39,429 nt of DNA from Lachnospiraceae bacterium (lineage in GTDB: Bacteria > Bacillota > Clostridia > Lachnospirales > Lachnospiraceae): contig JAFTXG010000002.1 of the NCBI GenBank assembly GCA_017461725.1, positions 1 to 39,429 of the forward strand, written 5' to 3'. Shown here one piece after another: positions 7,303 through 15,262 of the stretch. Under the pieces are notes generated by a model that was not told the DNA's origin, did no database searches, and was given only the letters and a program-made list of their open reading frames with translations. Every line of letters starts with the position of its first letter. Position 1 is the first letter of the stretch. The translations under genes were made by a program, and so were the position numbers.

Positions 7303-7923
7303 TTATCCGAATAGTTCACCCAGCCACTCAAGGATCCGAAATCTGACCACCACCTGCCCATCTTCGGCAAAGAGGTTGTTGTAATTATCCTCATCGAGCA
7401 CAGTCTGCAGCTTATCCTTGGATTCATCGGGGACGACACCGCAGGTCAGATCCACAAAGCACAGCGGCGGATAGAGGACGCACCACCAGTTGGCACCCAC
7501 AGCTTCACCGATGCAGACGCGAAGAGCATCATAGTAGCCGCAGGGGAAGGTCATATCGCCGTAGGTCTTGTTGGGGAACCAGACGGTTTCACAGGCCACG
7601 GTGACCGGATAGTCATAGCCCTCGTCGGCGATGACCTGTGCGGCGATGGTCTGCAGCTCATCGAGATTGGCGGACACCCACTGACAGGCGGCAGCTTTCT
7701 CAGTCGTGTCGGACAGAACCGGCGATAGGGCATCGACGATAGCGGATTTCACATTCAGCTTCAGTGCTTGATCCTCGTCGGAGTCACTGTTTGCCAGTAC
7801 GTGGAGGCGAAGCACCTGCTCAGCTAACGGCGTGGATACTTCTTTCACGGTGAAACGGGATGTGACAAGGCACAGAAGAATTCCTGTGCATAAAATGGAC
7901 AAAGCAATCGTATATTTTTTCAT
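7303..7923 (-). CDS. spoIIR: Stage II sporulation protein R
   Basis: SpoIIR is secreted from the forespore and triggers the membrane protease SpoIIGA, which matures pro-sigma-E in the mother cell. The 206-residue product has an N-terminal signal/membrane segment (about residues 5-22), then the family signature RLHVLANSDSDEDQALKLNVKSA starting near residue 39. The conserved YPVTVACETVWFPNKTYGDM, FPCGYYDALRVCIGEAVGANWWCVLYPPLCF core follows. GGAG (AAGGAGCTGA) precedes the ATG. Genes for SpoIIR are restricted to spore formers and relatives, so this is strong evidence for that lineage. The stop lies opposite the 3' end of the small acidic gene. A candidate sigma-F-type promoter lies upstream. Confidence 0.95.
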   Translation of the reverse strand: MKKYTIALSILCTGILLCLVTSRFTVKEVSTPLAEQVLRLHVLANSDSDEDQALKLNVKSAIVDALSPVLSDTTEKAAACQWVSANLDELQTIAAQVIADEGYDYPVTVACETVWFPNKTYGDMTFPCGYYDALRVCIGEAVGANWWCVLYPPLCFVDLTCGVVPDESKDKLQTVLDEDNYNNLFAEDGQVVVRFRILEWLGELFG

Positions 7924-7984
7924 AGAGGTCAGCTCCTTATGTTTTGATCGTACCGGGATATATGTAAATTAACCTGCCCGGAAA

Positions 7985-8014
7985 TGGTTTTGCGGAAAGG
8001 AAATACATCTATAC
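7985..8014 (-). promoter_or_regulatory. Candidate forespore (sigma-F type) promoter of spoIIR
   Basis: The minus strand shows GTATA (8014-8010), a 16-base spacer and CGCAAAACCA (about 7994-7985), which resembles the GYATA / GGnnAnAnTR pattern of sigma-F and sigma-G promoters. spoIIR is known to depend on sigma-F in Bacillus. The match of the -10 element is only partial, and the distance to the start codon is 62 bases. Confidence 0.3.
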
Positions 8015-8142
8015 TTTGAGAGATGTTTTTCCATACGCCATATACGGATCATGACCAATATTCGCCGGGAATATACTTGCCTGGCCAAATAATTTGTAAC
8101 GGTTCAATTGACAGCGGGCGTTTGCCCGGAAGGGAGACGGAC

Positions 8143-9210
8143 ATGAGAAAAAAAGCAATAGCAGTATTATTCGGCGGACAGTCATCGGAGCACGAGATTT
8201 CCTGTATCTCCGTGGTGACGATCGTGGAGCATATTAATAAGGATAATTATGATGTACATCTGGTTGGAATCACCCAGGAGGGGAAATGGGTGCTGGTGAA
8301 GGATGTGGAGGCGATCAAGGATGGCAGCTGGAGAGAAAGCAAGGTCAGCGCAGTGATCTCCCCCGATGCGACACAACACGGTCTGATCGTGACGGACGGC
8401 GCAGGCAGCAGAGTTGAGTATCTCGATGTGGTATTCCCGGTACTGCACGGTCCCTGCGGTGAGGATGGAACCGTACAGGGTATTCTGGAACTGGCGCGAA
8501 TCCCTTACGTGGGCTGCGGTGTGCTGGCATCTGCGGTTTCCATGGACAAGCTCTACACCAAGATCATTGTGGATACGCTGGGCATCCGTCAGGCTGCTTA
8601 TGTGGCAGTGTACAGCCAGGAACTGAAGGACATGGCGGCGGTAGTGAAGAAGATCGAGGATAAGTTTGCTTATCCTGTCTATATCAAGCCCTGCAATGCA
8701 GGCTCCTCCAAGGGTGTCAGCCGTGCAGCTGATCGTGCAGCGCTGGAGGCAGGCCTTCTGGAGGCGGTGAAGCACGATCGCAAGATCCTCGTTGAGGAGT
8801 GTATCGTGGGCCGCGAGGTGGAGTGTGCCGTTCTCGGCGGCAATGATGTGCGCGCTTCCGGTGTGGGCGAAGTGCTGGCAGCCTCCGATGTGGCATTTTA
8901 CGATTTTGAGGCGAAATATTATAATCCTGAGTCCAGAACCGTTCTTGACCCCGATCTTCCCGGCAGTGCGACGGAGGAGATCCGCAAGGATGCGGTGAAG
9001 ATATTCAAGGCGGTGGACGGTTTTGGTCTGTCCCGCGTGGATTTCTTTGTGACGAAGGACACCGGCGAGGTGGTATTCAACGAGATCAATACCCTGCCCG
9101 GATTCACGGCGATCAGCATGTATCCTACTCTTTGGGAGAATCGCGGTATCGGTAAGGCGCAGCTGGTGGAGAAACTGATCCAGAGTGCGTTTACCAGATG
9201 GGAGCGCTGA
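8143..9210 (+). CDS. ddl: D-alanine--D-alanine ligase
   Basis: This cytosolic ATP-grasp enzyme joins two D-alanines for the peptidoglycan pentapeptide. The 355-residue product shows the N-terminal LFGGQSSEHEISCISV motif, HGPCGEDGTVQG, the ATP-grasp loop KPCNAGSSKGVSR, EVECAVLGG and the C-terminal metal-binding SRVDFF...VVFNEINTLPGFT block. The omega-loop contains FEAKYYNPESR; the KY pair with a tyrosine is the pattern of D-Ala-D-Ala rather than D-Ala-D-Lac (vancomycin resistance) ligases. ATG 8143 is chosen because GAAGGGAGA precedes it; the in-frame extension up to 8023 lacks ligase similarity. The DUF1934 gene overlaps its stop codon, so they form an operon. Confidence 0.95.
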   Translation: MRKKAIAVLFGGQSSEHEISCISVVTIVEHINKDNYDVHLVGITQEGKWVLVKDVEAIKDGSWRESKVSAVISPDATQHGLIVTDGAGSRVEYLDVVFPVLHGPCGEDGTVQGILELARIPYVGCGVLASAVSMDKLYTKIIVDTLGIRQAAYVAVYSQELKDMAAVVKKIEDKFAYPVYIKPCNAGSSKGVSRAADRAALEAGLLEAVKHDRKILVEECIVGREVECAVLGGNDVRASGVGEVLAASDVAFYDFEAKYYNPESRTVLDPDLPGSATEEIRKDAVKIFKAVDGFGLSRVDFFVTKDTGEVVFNEINTLPGFTAISMYPTLWENRGIGKAQLVEKLIQSAFTRWER

Positions 9211-9635
9211 TGGCGGCGGAAAATAATGTACTGATCACCATGATCGCACACCAGACTGATGGGAATCATCAGGACAGGACGGAGACCGTATATCCCGGAA
9301 AGGGGTACGAGAAAGACGGCTGTTACTATGTGTTCTACGATGAGGTGGACCCGGATGACGGAAGAGTGACCAAGGCTTCTCTGCGGATCAGGCCGCGACA
9401 TATTGACATTCGGAAAAAGGGTGCGATCAATACGCAGATGGTATTTATCCCAGGACGGTGTACGGAAACGGAGTATCAGACACCCTACGGAAAATTTATT
9501 CTGACGGTGGACACGAGGCGGGCGGAGATATCCCGAAAAGAAAAAGAGATGACGGTGGAGCTGGAGTATCGGCTATCCTTAGGCGGAACCGATGCGATCA
9601 AAAACAGAATGACCATAAAGGTGGCGGAGCTGTAG
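9210..9635 (+). CDS. DUF1934 (YwiB-like) calycin-type beta-barrel protein
   Basis: The 141-residue protein is beta-rich (ITMIAHQTDGNHQDRTETVYPGKGYEKDG, then CYYVFYDEVDP, KGAINTQMVFIPG, YGKFILTVDTRR, MTVELEYRLSLGG), which fits the DUF1934 family of small cytosolic calycin-like barrels. No enzymatic role is established for the family. The ATG at 9210 overlaps the ddl stop as TGATG, with GGGAG at 9200-9204; another ATG at 9198 lies too close to that site. Translation is thus coupled to ddl. Confidence 0.85.
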   Translation: MAAENNVLITMIAHQTDGNHQDRTETVYPGKGYEKDGCYYVFYDEVDPDDGRVTKASLRIRPRHIDIRKKGAINTQMVFIPGRCTETEYQTPYGKFILTVDTRRAEISRKEKEMTVELEYRLSLGGTDAIKNRMTIKVAEL

Positions 9636-9657
9636 AGCTCCGCCATAATTGTTTCTC
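9622..9657 (+). terminator. Terminator hairpin at the end of ddl-DUF1934
   Basis: Perfect 10-base arms (9622-9631 and 9636-9645, TGGCGGAGCT/AGCTCCGCCA) close a 4-base loop that contains the stop codon of the DUF1934 gene. A moderate T-rich tail (TAATTGTTTCT) follows. Confidence 0.7.
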
Positions 9658-9690
9658 GGCAGTCAGAGTCGCCGACGGTATTCCGAGGAC

Positions 9691-10110
9691 TTATCGAAGG
9701 CTCTGCTTGGAAGAGATACCCAGATATTCCATCAGCGCATTTTGAAAAAGCTTAGAACAGTTCACCCCGTCCTCCTCCGCCTTGGCGGACAGCCATGCCG
9801 GGAGTGATAGGGTCTTTTTTACAAATTTACTGTTGATCCGTTCCCTCACTGGGGGCATAAATACCTCAATCAATGTGGGAACCTGATTTTTTTCCAGAGA
9901 GAGGTCAAAGATAGCAGTCGGCTCAGGGATACATTCACCGTCCTGCTCCATACCCCACAGATGCAGTCCCAAAGCCTCTTTGGCATTGCGCAGAGCCTCC
10001 TCGGTAGTGTCCGCACAGGGGCAGCAGCCGGGCAGGTCGGGAAAATCAATGGAAATACCGTCCTCATCGTACGAAAAAACTGCCACAAACGAGTATCGAT
10101 CTTTAAACAT
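9691..10110 (-). CDS. hicB: HicB-family antitoxin
   Basis: HicB antitoxins bind and neutralise the HicA ribonuclease and repress the hicAB promoter. The 139-residue product has the HicB partial-RNase-H fold at the N-terminus (AVFSYDEDGISIDFPDLPGCCPCADTTEEALRNAKEAL). A C-terminal DNA-binding segment of ribbon-helix type follows (TLSLPAWLSAKAEEDGVNCSKLFQNALMEYL). ATG 10110 has GGAGG 8 bases before it; an in-frame upstream start at 10125 would overlap that site. The hicA toxin gene lies 44 bases upstream on the same strand but is frameshifted, so this antitoxin may now be alone. Confidence 0.9.
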   Translation of the reverse strand: MFKDRYSFVAVFSYDEDGISIDFPDLPGCCPCADTTEEALRNAKEALGLHLWGMEQDGECIPEPTAIFDLSLEKNQVPTLIEVFMPPVRERINSKFVKKTLSLPAWLSAKAEEDGVNCSKLFQNALMEYLGISSKQSLR

Positions 10111-10153
10111 GTAATGTTCCTCCATTCATGAAAAACTCGTAAAGAGATATGTA

Positions 10154-10350
10154 CTAAGGAAATTCAAGCCCGGACTGTCTGGAAATGCTTTTCAGCGTCC
10201 CCTTCGGAATGTCCTTGCGGGATGAGTGACCGTGACACGGCCCGGTCTTTGCGGATGCTTAAACTGGTGATGGTCTCCGTCGCAGGCGACCTCGTACCAG
10301 CCATTTTTCTTGAGTGTACGAATGACTTCTCTGGATGAGTAGCCTTTCAT
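10154..10350 (-). pseudogene. hicA: HicA-family mRNA interferase, frameshifted
   Basis: ATG 10350 with GGGAGG upstream opens a typical HicA start (MKGYSSREVIRTLKKNGWYEV, then GDHHQFKHP containing the catalytic His). After residue 44 the frame goes wrong: frame 0 reads HPARTFRRGR and stops at 10194-10192 (52 residues). Moving by one base at the CCC run (10221-10219) restores the canonical HicA ending, HPRKDIPKGTLKSISRQSGL, with a stop at 10156-10154. The total of 197 bases is one short of a multiple of three, which fits loss of one C. HicA toxins are double-stranded-RNA-binding-fold ribonucleases. Truncation removes the last strand/helix, so the toxin is probably inactive, unless this is a sequencing error or programmed slippage. 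Confidence 0.85.
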
Positions 10351-10369
10351 ATTATTTCCTCCCTTCTAC

Positions 10370-10398
10370 ATTATAATACGTAATAAATTACGTGTCAA
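10370..10398 (-). promoter_or_regulatory. hicAB promoter with palindromic operator
   Basis: The minus strand carries perfect boxes TTGACA (10398-10393) and TATAAT (10375-10370) with a 17-base spacer. The spacer is almost entirely a perfect inverted repeat, ACGTAAT-AA-ATTACGT on the plus strand at 10378-10393, which is ideally placed for repression by HicB (or HicAB) between the two boxes. Confidence 0.85.
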
Positions 10399-10648
10399 CA
10401 CAAAAATAGTTAAACTGATGCAGTTTGAACAGTTAATAAAATATACAAGAATCAAGCGATTTGGTATGGTGGTGAAAGTTGCATGTAATCTGCAAGGCAA
10501 TATGCTCTGAATATTTCCGAAATGTTTTCAAAAGATGAAAAAACGATTAAATCACTCCGTACCACTGCACATCCGAAAAAAAATATGCTATGATAAAACA
10601 GCGTTAACATGAAATTGAGGATGAAATTAATGGAGACGTTTAATGTGA
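10399..10648. other. AT-rich intergenic stretch between hicAB and the ABC transporter
   Basis: No intact gene is visible. A 33-codon open run ending at about 10593 reads ALNISEMFSKDEKTIKSLRT and could be a fragment of an older coding region, but it has no start or ribosome binding site. A weak promoter-like TATGAT at about 10588-10593 precedes the ABC gene. Confidence 0.4.
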
Positions 10649-10669
10649 ATGACTTCGGAGGTGAAGAAT

Positions 10670-11374
10670 TTGTCTGCATTTGTGGAATGTATAGACGTGC
10701 GAAAGATATATCAGATGGGAGAGGTCCAGATCAAGGCGGCGGACGGCATCAATTTTTCCATTGAGAAAGGTGAGTTCGTTGTCATCGTCGGTCCCAGCGG
10801 TGCCGGCAAGACGACGGTGCTGAATATTCTGGGCGGCATGGACTCCGCGACCTCCGGGCAGGTGATCGTGGATGGCGTGGATATTGCCGGGCTTAAAGGC
10901 AAGGCGTTGACTAAATACCGCCGCGAGGATATCGGTTTTGTGTTCCAGTTTTACAATCTGGTGCAGAATCTGACCGCGCTGGAGAATGTGGAGCTCTCCC
11001 TGCAGATCTGTAAGAATCATCTGGACGCGGAGACCGTACTCGAGGAGGTGGGTCTGAAAGACCGAAAGGACAATTTCCCCTCCCAGCTGTCCGGCGGCGA
11101 GCAGCAGCGCGTGTCCATTGCCAGGGCGCTGGCGAAGAATCCCAAGCTCCTGCTCTGTGATGAGCCTACGGGAGCGCTGGATTATCAGACCGGTAAGGCT
11201 GTGCTGAAGCTTCTGCAGCACACCTGTCGGGAGAAAAATATGACGGTCATCGTCATCACCCACAATTCCGCGCTGACACCCATGGCGGATCGGGTGATCA
11301 AGATCAAGAACGGCCAGGTCAGCAAGACCTGGACGAATGAGCATCCGGTGCCCATCGAGGAGATTGAGTGGTAA
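10670..11374 (+). CDS. ABC transporter ATP-binding protein, MacB/LolD (FtsX-partner) type
   Basis: The ATPase energises the large FtsX-type permease encoded next. Visible motifs are Walker [10 protein letters not shown] (41-48), Q-loop [17 protein letters not shown], signature [15 protein letters not shown], Walker [13 protein letters not shown] and the switch ITHNS. The order and the [12 protein letters not shown] sequence are typical of the MacB/LolD/YknY group. TTG 10670 is favoured as start because a strong GGAGGTGA (10657-10664) sits 5 bases before it; an ATG at 10649 in the same frame has only a distant weak site. The product is then 234 residues. The permease gene begins 114 bases downstream. 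Confidence 0.93.
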   Translation: MSAFVECIDVRKIYQMGEVQIKAADGINFSIEKGEFVVIVGPSGAGKTTVLNILGGMDSATSGQVIVDGVDIAGLKGKALTKYRREDIGFVFQFYNLVQNLTALENVELSLQICKNHLDAETVLEEVGLKDRKDNFPSQLSGGEQQRVSIARALAKNPKLLLCDEPTGALDYQTGKAVLKLLQHTCREKNMTVIVITHNSALTPMADRVIKIKNGQVSKTWTNEHPVPIEEIEW

Positions 11375-11488
11375 GCCGTGTGTCGGATCGCGCGGTAAAC
11401 GGGCGCGTTGGAGTTGCCGATGTGGCGGAAAAACATATTTGTAGGGAAATTGCAGGAAAACCAAATGTCAAAAGGTGGTAAGAAGTAG

Positions 11489-14400
11489 ATGTTAATGTCG
11501 AAAGGACAGTGGAAGGACTTTTTTATTGAAATTAAAAAGAGCATGAACCGCTACCTGTCGATTCTGTTTATGGTTGCGCTGGGAACGGCGTTCTTCGCCG
11601 GACTGCGCTCGTCGGAGCCGGATATGAAGGAGTCCCTTGATAGATATATGGACCAGACCGGCTATATGAATATCCGTGTGCTCAGCACGCTGGGGATGAC
11701 GGAAGAGGACGTGATGGCCATCGGAGCGGTGAAGGGTGTCACCGACGCGGAGGGAATGTACTCGGTGGATGTGCTGTCGGATCTCGGTGATGAGGCGCGG
11801 GTGATTCACGTGCAGTCCATCACCGGGGATATCAATCAGCTGCAGCTGGAATCGGGGCGTTTGCCGGAGGCACCGGACGAGTGCGTGGCGGACGCGGCGC
11901 TTTGTGATATGTTTGGATTGAATCTGGGTGATCGGATCACCGTGTACAGCGGGACTGATGCGCGTTTAGAGGACAGTCTGGCCGACGATACCTTCATTAT
12001 TACGGGTATCGGTATCTCGCCGGACTATCTGACCTTTGACCGCGGATCGGCGGCCATCGGTTCCGGTTCGATCACCGGGTTTATCGCGGTGGACAAAGCG
12101 GCATTCACCGCACCGGCCTATAGTCAGGTGTATGTTCGCGCGGAATTTCTGGACGAATATAACTGCTTTTCCGATGAGTATGCAGAGGGAGTGGAGCAGC
12201 TGACGGAGCGAATCGAGGCCATTGCCGGGGAGCGGTGTGAGATCCGGTATGCACAGGTGGCAGGAGAGCCGATGCAGGAGATCGCCGACGCCAGAGCGGA
12301 GCTGGAGGCAGCCAGAGCCGAGGCGGAGGAACAGTTTGCCGAGGCATGGGCACAGATCACAGAGGGACAGGAGACCATTCAGTCCGGCTGGGAGGAACTG
12401 GACTCTTATCTGGAGCAGCTGGAGTCCGGAAAAGCGGATTATGAATCTGGAACAAAGACTTATTACGACAGTTTGGCGCAGGTGGAGGATGGCGAGCGAC
12501 AGATCGCCGAGGCCATAGCGCTTCTGGATGAGAAAGATGCGGAGCTGAATGCCGGACGTGCAGCGTTGGCAGCCGGTTGGGAACAGTACAATGCCGGCCT
12601 GGCCGAGCTGGAGGCGGCGAAAGCGCAAATTGATGAGGGCGAGGCACAGCTGGGGCAGTTGAACGGCATTGTCTCTGCGGCGCAGGCGGTATATCAGGCC
12701 GCACTGGACAATTGGGAAGCGGAGAAGGCTGAACATACGGCCGCTCAGGCCGCGCTGGATGCAGAGAAGACGGCATCTGAGGAGGCAGGGACGCCCTGGC
12801 AGGAAGTGCCGGAGTTGGTGCTGCGGCAGACTGCACTGGACGTGGAGGCAGAGACGGTCAATCGCCTGGAGACCGATCTGGGTCCGCTAAAGACTGCGGT
12901 GGACGAGGCGTTCGCGGAGTTTGACGCGGCTCGTCAGGAGCTGGAGGAAGGCAAGGCACAGTATGCCGCGGGTATGGCTGAGCTGGAGACGGCAAAGCAG
13001 CAGCTGGATTCTTCTCAGGCACAGATCGACAGCGGTGCCGGTGCGATTTACGCGGCTCGCCAGGAGCTGGCCGCCAAGGAACAGGAGCTTGCAGCGGCCC
13101 GTGCAGCGCTGGCTGGCGGAGCGCAGGAGCTCGAGGATGCTAAGGAGCAGATAGAGGATTCGGAGGTTCAGATAGAGGAAGGGCGGACCGAGCTGGAGAA
13201 AGGCGAGGCTGAGCTGCTGGATTCTATCGGGGAGTATGAGAAGGCGAAGGCCGATGCGGAGAAGGAGTTTGCCGATGCAGAGGCAGAACTGGCCGATGCA
13301 GAGGCGCAGATTGCTGAGATCGAGTACCCGGAGTGGTATGTGCTGGACCGAAATACGGTACAGAATTATGTGGAGTACGATCTGGATGCCCAGAAGATCG
13401 GCGGTCTGGCGAACGTGTTCCCCCTGATGTTCTTCTTCGTGGCGGCGCTGGTCAGCCTGACCACCATGACCCGCATGGTGGAGGAGCAGAGAACCCAGAT
13501 CGGTACCTTGAAGGCATTGGGCTACAGTGACAGCTCCATTGCCATGAAATATATTTTGTATGCGTTGTCGGCGACAGTGATGGGAAGTGTGTTGGGCGTT
13601 CTCATCGGAAGTGTGTTGTTCCCCTGGGTGATCATCAATGCCTACGGCATGTTGTATGTGCATATGCCGGTGGTGCTGACGCCGATCAGACCACTGACCG
13701 CGCTGCTGTCGGCGGCGATTGCGATCATCAGTACAGTGGGAGCGACCTGGATGGCCTGCCATCACGCGCTGACCTCCCACCCTGCGGCGCTGATGCGCCC
13801 GGTGGCGCCCACCAAGGGAAAACGTATTTTCCTGGAATATGCACCATTTATCTGGAGACATTTGAACTTCAGCGTTAAGTCCACCCTGAGAAACCTGTTC
13901 CGCTATAAGAAGCGTCTCTTTATGACACTGTTCGGCATCGGTGCCTGTATGGGTCTGCTGCTGGTAGGCTTCGGTCTGCAGGATTCGCTGCACATGATCA
14001 TTGACCGCCAGTACAGCTCGATCTGGGCATACGACATGGCCATCTACCTGAAGGATGCAGGTGATGAGGCGTCCATGGAGGCATTGGGACAGTACCTGGA
14101 TGAAAATGAACTGGTGGCCGACTGGATGGATATCAGCAGTGTCAGCGTGGAAGCGGAAGCCAACGAGGTGCGGAAAGATATTACGATCATGGTACCCACT
14201 GATGCACAGCAGATGGAGGACTTTGTCAAACTGCACAACCGCCTCAGCGGGGAAGAGTATGCCCTGGACGACAGCACTGCCATCATCAGTGAGAAGCTGT
14301 CCACGCAGCTGTCCATCGAGGTGGGCGATACCTTTGTGATCATGGAGGACGAGGCCAGCCAGCATGAGGTGACCGTCGGTGCCATCGTTGAGAATTATCT

Positions 14401-15016
14401 GCAGTATTATGTATACATGAGCTCCGAGGCCTATGAGAAGGCATTTGGGGAGGCACCGGAGTGGAATCAGCGTCTGGTGCTGTATACCGCCGGGGACGAT
14501 ATCGCGTCGGCGGACGAGGATGCACTGGCTGCAGAATTGCTGCAGATGGACGGAGTCACCAGTCTGGTGAGCTCCGCGTCCATGCGAAGTACCATTCGCA
14601 ACATGCTTCAGGCACTGGACTATGTGGTGCTGGTGCTGATTGTTTCTGCCGGACTGCTGGCCTTCGTGGTACTGTATAACCTGAACAATATCAACATCAC
14701 CGAGCGCAAGCGCGAGCTGGCGACCATCAAGCTGCTGGGCTTCTACCCCGGCGAGCTGGCAGCCTATGTGTACCGGGAGAATGTGATTCTGACCTTCCTG
14801 GGCATCGGTGCAGGTGTGCTGATGGGAACCTGGCTGACCAACTACGTCATCACCACGGTGGAGATCGATATGCTGATGTTCGGCCGCGGCATCGAGCTGA
14901 GCAGCTATATCATCTGCTCGCTGATCACGGTAATGTTCTCGGTGATCGTCAATCTGGTGATGTATTATCGGCTACAGAAAATCGATATGATCGAGTCGCT
15001 GAAGAGTGTGGAGTAA
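11489..15016 (+). CDS. Giant FtsX-type ABC permease with long extracytoplasmic coiled coil
   Basis: The 1175-residue permease pairs with the ATPase upstream. Layout: N-terminal membrane segment (about 18-38), a MacB-like extracytoplasmic domain (about 45-245), then a Glu/Ala/Gln-rich coiled coil (about 255-615). A first FtsX three-helix domain follows (about 635-760, GLANVFPLMFFFVAALVSLTT, EEQRTQIGTLKALGYS). Next come a further membrane helix (about 815-835), a second extracytoplasmic domain, and a second FtsX domain (about 1038-1170, NINITERKRELATIKLLGFYP). MacB-type systems do mechanical work on envelope substrates rather than classic transport. The coiled coil is dense in repeats such as AELEAAKAQIDEGEAQL and could span the cell wall or grip a partner. 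Substrate is unknown. ATG 11489 is preceded by AAAGGTGG; ATG 11495 is also possible. Confidence 0.9.
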   Translation: MLMSKGQWKDFFIEIKKSMNRYLSILFMVALGTAFFAGLRSSEPDMKESLDRYMDQTGYMNIRVLSTLGMTEEDVMAIGAVKGVTDAEGMYSVDVLSDLGDEARVIHVQSITGDINQLQLESGRLPEAPDECVADAALCDMFGLNLGDRITVYSGTDARLEDSLADDTFIITGIGISPDYLTFDRGSAAIGSGSITGFIAVDKAAFTAPAYSQVYVRAEFLDEYNCFSDEYAEGVEQLTERIEAIAGERCEIRYAQVAGEPMQEIADARAELEAARAEAEEQFAEAWAQITEGQETIQSGWEELDSYLEQLESGKADYESGTKTYYDSLAQVEDGERQIAEAIALLDEKDAELNAGRAALAAGWEQYNAGLAELEAAKAQIDEGEAQLGQLNGIVSAAQAVYQAALDNWEAEKAEHTAAQAALDAEKTASEEAGTPWQEVPELVLRQTALDVEAETVNRLETDLGPLKTAVDEAFAEFDAARQELEEGKAQYAAGMAELETAKQQLDSSQAQIDSGAGAIYAARQELAAKEQELAAARAALAGGAQELEDAKEQIEDSEVQIEEGRTELEKGEAELLDSIGEYEKAKADAEKEFADAEAELADAEAQIAEIEYPEWYVLDRNTVQNYVEYDLDAQKIGGLANVFPLMFFFVAALVSLTTMTRMVEEQRTQIGTLKALGYSDSSIAMKYILYALSATVMGSVLGVLIGSVLFPWVIINAYGMLYVHMPVVLTPIRPLTALLSAAIAIISTVGATWMACHHALTSHPAALMRPVAPTKGKRIFLEYAPFIWRHLNFSVKSTLRNLFRYKKRLFMTLFGIGACMGLLLVGFGLQDSLHMIIDRQYSSIWAYDMAIYLKDAGDEASMEALGQYLDENELVADWMDISSVSVEAEANEVRKDITIMVPTDAQQMEDFVKLHNRLSGEEYALDDSTAIISEKLSTQLSIEVGDTFVIMEDEASQHEVTVGAIVENYLQYYVYMSSEAYEKAFGEAPEWNQRLVLYTAGDDIASADEDALAAELLQMDGVTSLVSSASMRSTIRNMLQALDYVVLVLIVSAGLLAFVVLYNLNNINITERKRELATIKLLGFYPGELAAYVYRENVILTFLGIGAGVLMGTWLTNYVITTVEIDMLMFGRGIELSSYIICSLITVMFSVIVNLVMYYRLQKIDMIESLKSVE

Positions 15017-15147
15017 GGCGTTACCGCGGGCTGTTCTTAACGGGACAATCGGGATCGGCATTTTGCACGGAAATCCTTTCTGAGACGACTGCAAGCCAAG
15101 TGTATGGAGGCTGAACGGTCATATTTGGTAATTTATAGCGTGAAATA

Positions 15148-15176
15148 ATGACAATTTCGTCAGATTATGTTATACT
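15148..15176 (+). promoter_or_regulatory. Promoter of the S1-domain gene
   Basis: ATGACA (15148-15153) and TATACT (15171-15176) are separated by 17 bases, about 90 bases before the start codon. Confidence 0.6.
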
Positions 15177-15262
15177 GAGACAATCAGCGGATTAAAATCG
15201 CAGGCTGACCGTAAGGTCAGGCAGAAGCAGCATCCGCACATTGAACGGAAAAGGAGAGTATC

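Noticed and set aside
7239..7346. 35-codon frame from TTG 7239, with AAGGTGAG upstream, following the small acidic gene
   Set aside because: It runs into the opposite-strand end of spoIIR, has a rare start codon and no recognisable family. A short fragment cannot be excluded but support is too thin.
8143..9210. VanA-type D-Ala-D-Lac ligase
   Set aside because: The omega-loop KY pattern and the surrounding core genes fit an ordinary D-Ala-D-Ala ligase; no vanH or vanX gene is nearby.
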